From the NCBI GenBank assembly GCA_963402885.1, contig OY727097.1, positions 7,502,001 to 7,566,000 on the forward strand: a stretch of 64,000 nt of DNA, given 5' to 3'. A program made the position numbers and the translations under genes. This stretch comes from Antedon bifida. Lineage: Eukaryota; Echinodermata; Crinoidea; Comatulida; Antedonidae. The notes under the pieces were generated by a model, which was given only the letters and a program-made list of their open reading frames with translations, was not told the DNA's origin and did no database searches. Of the stretch, positions 63,628-64,000 are shown piece by piece. Numbering within the stretch: position 1 is the first letter of the stretch; each line of letters opens with the position of its first letter.

Positions 63628-64000
63628 CATTTTTCATTTCATTTCATTTCAGAACATTTATTTCTCTTCTCTTTTCTATAAACAGTGTTTGTAAAAAAAC
63701 AATTTTAAATAAGAGAGGCGAACCCCAGAAAGTGTAAACTTGTGGTGGGCTGCCAAAAAATAAAAAATATCAAAAAATCATAAAAAAAACCAAAGTAAAC
63801 AAAAAAAAACCGATTGAAAATATCAATGAAATTTGAATTAATATTATTTAGGATTCAGTGATTATATGTGGATAATAGATGCCTTTTTAGCTTAAAAGTG
63901 AAATGTTTTTTTGTTGGCGATTCAGTTATGTGTTTGGGTAAGTTGTTCCAATATTTTGGCCCTGAAAACTGAATGTTATGTTGGAAAGATAGTGTTTTGT
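63628..64000 (-). mobile_element. 3' end of a LINE (CR1/L2-like group), minus strand
   Basis: Read on the minus strand, this is the end of a reverse-transcriptase frame, about 230 bases of untranslated sequence, and a tail of ATGAA-type repeats (TTTCATTTCATTTCATTT on the plus strand at about 63631). The tail directly joins the interrupted satellite unit. A short-unit tail and this C-terminal protein motif are typical of CR1/L2-like non-LTR elements. The rest continues beyond the window. Confidence 0.75.
63855..64000 (-). CDS. C-terminal end of a LINE ORF2 protein (partial)
   Basis: Minus-strand translation gives about 48 residues ending at a TGA (bases 63855-63857): the segment FSGPKYWNNLPKHITES followed by a Lys-rich FKLKRHLL. 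A pattern of the GPKxWNxLP...FKxxLKxxLL type is the usual C-terminal end of ORF2 in many non-LTR retrotransposons. The reverse transcriptase itself would lie outside the window. No break is seen in this short stretch. Confidence 0.7.
   Translation of the reverse strand, partial: KTLSFQHNIQFSGPKYWNNLPKHITESPTKKHFTFKLKRHLLSTYNH

Overview
The window looks like a transposon-built stretch of an invertebrate animal genome, AT-rich with frequent aggcct-type motifs. An echinoderm or other marine deuterostome is my guess from sequence style only. I find no host protein-coding gene, tRNA, rRNA or CRISPR array. Nearly all of it is transposable elements nested in, or joined to, one another.

Layout: 1-1113 is flanking DNA without a recognisable gene. 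From about 1114 there is a very large Helitron-like element of the Helentron type (copy 1). It has a 4.3 kb non-coding leader with tandem repeats, an open reading region at 5469-14465 broken by a few indels, a 3' non-coding part, and two units of a roughly 1.15 kb tandem repeat that end in two strong hairpins near 18015-18073. At about 18127 the leader of a second Helentron (copy 2) begins, in the same orientation and directly after the repeat. Copy 2 carries two large insertions. The first is an 8.2 kb DNA transposon with terminal inverted repeats (18310-26542, 4 bp target duplication ATTA) and one uninterrupted 1725-codon gene. The second is a whole-looking Ty3/gypsy-type LTR retrotransposon (31356-40091), inserted in the Helentron coding region. 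Copy 2 coding resumes at 40092 and ends at 47992. Its 3' part runs into about ten units of the same satellite (about 50.6-63.6 kb), which ends where the 3' end of a minus-strand LINE has inserted (63628-64000). Two MITE-like elements lie at about 3014-3589 and 58296-58801.

Functionally, the Helentron polyprotein (about 3,100 codons without its interruptions) has, in order: an N-terminal membrane segment, a PHD-like finger, a herpes-tegument-like cysteine protease, an OTU protease, a lysine-rich 18-residue repeat block, a Cys-rich domain, HUH Rep, a PIF1-type helicase and an EEP endonuclease. The 8.2 kb transposon encodes zinc-binding segments, a coiled coil, an RNase H-like putative transposase core, a FEN1/XPG-like nuclease module and a CXC domain. 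I recognise this combination from many uncharacterised invertebrate proteins but cannot give it an established family name.

The strongest leads are the head-to-tail Helentron-satellite-Helentron arrangement, which suggests rolling-circle read-through with the satellite as the element's 3' end, and the TIR transposon that joins a transposase-like core to a flap-nuclease-like module.
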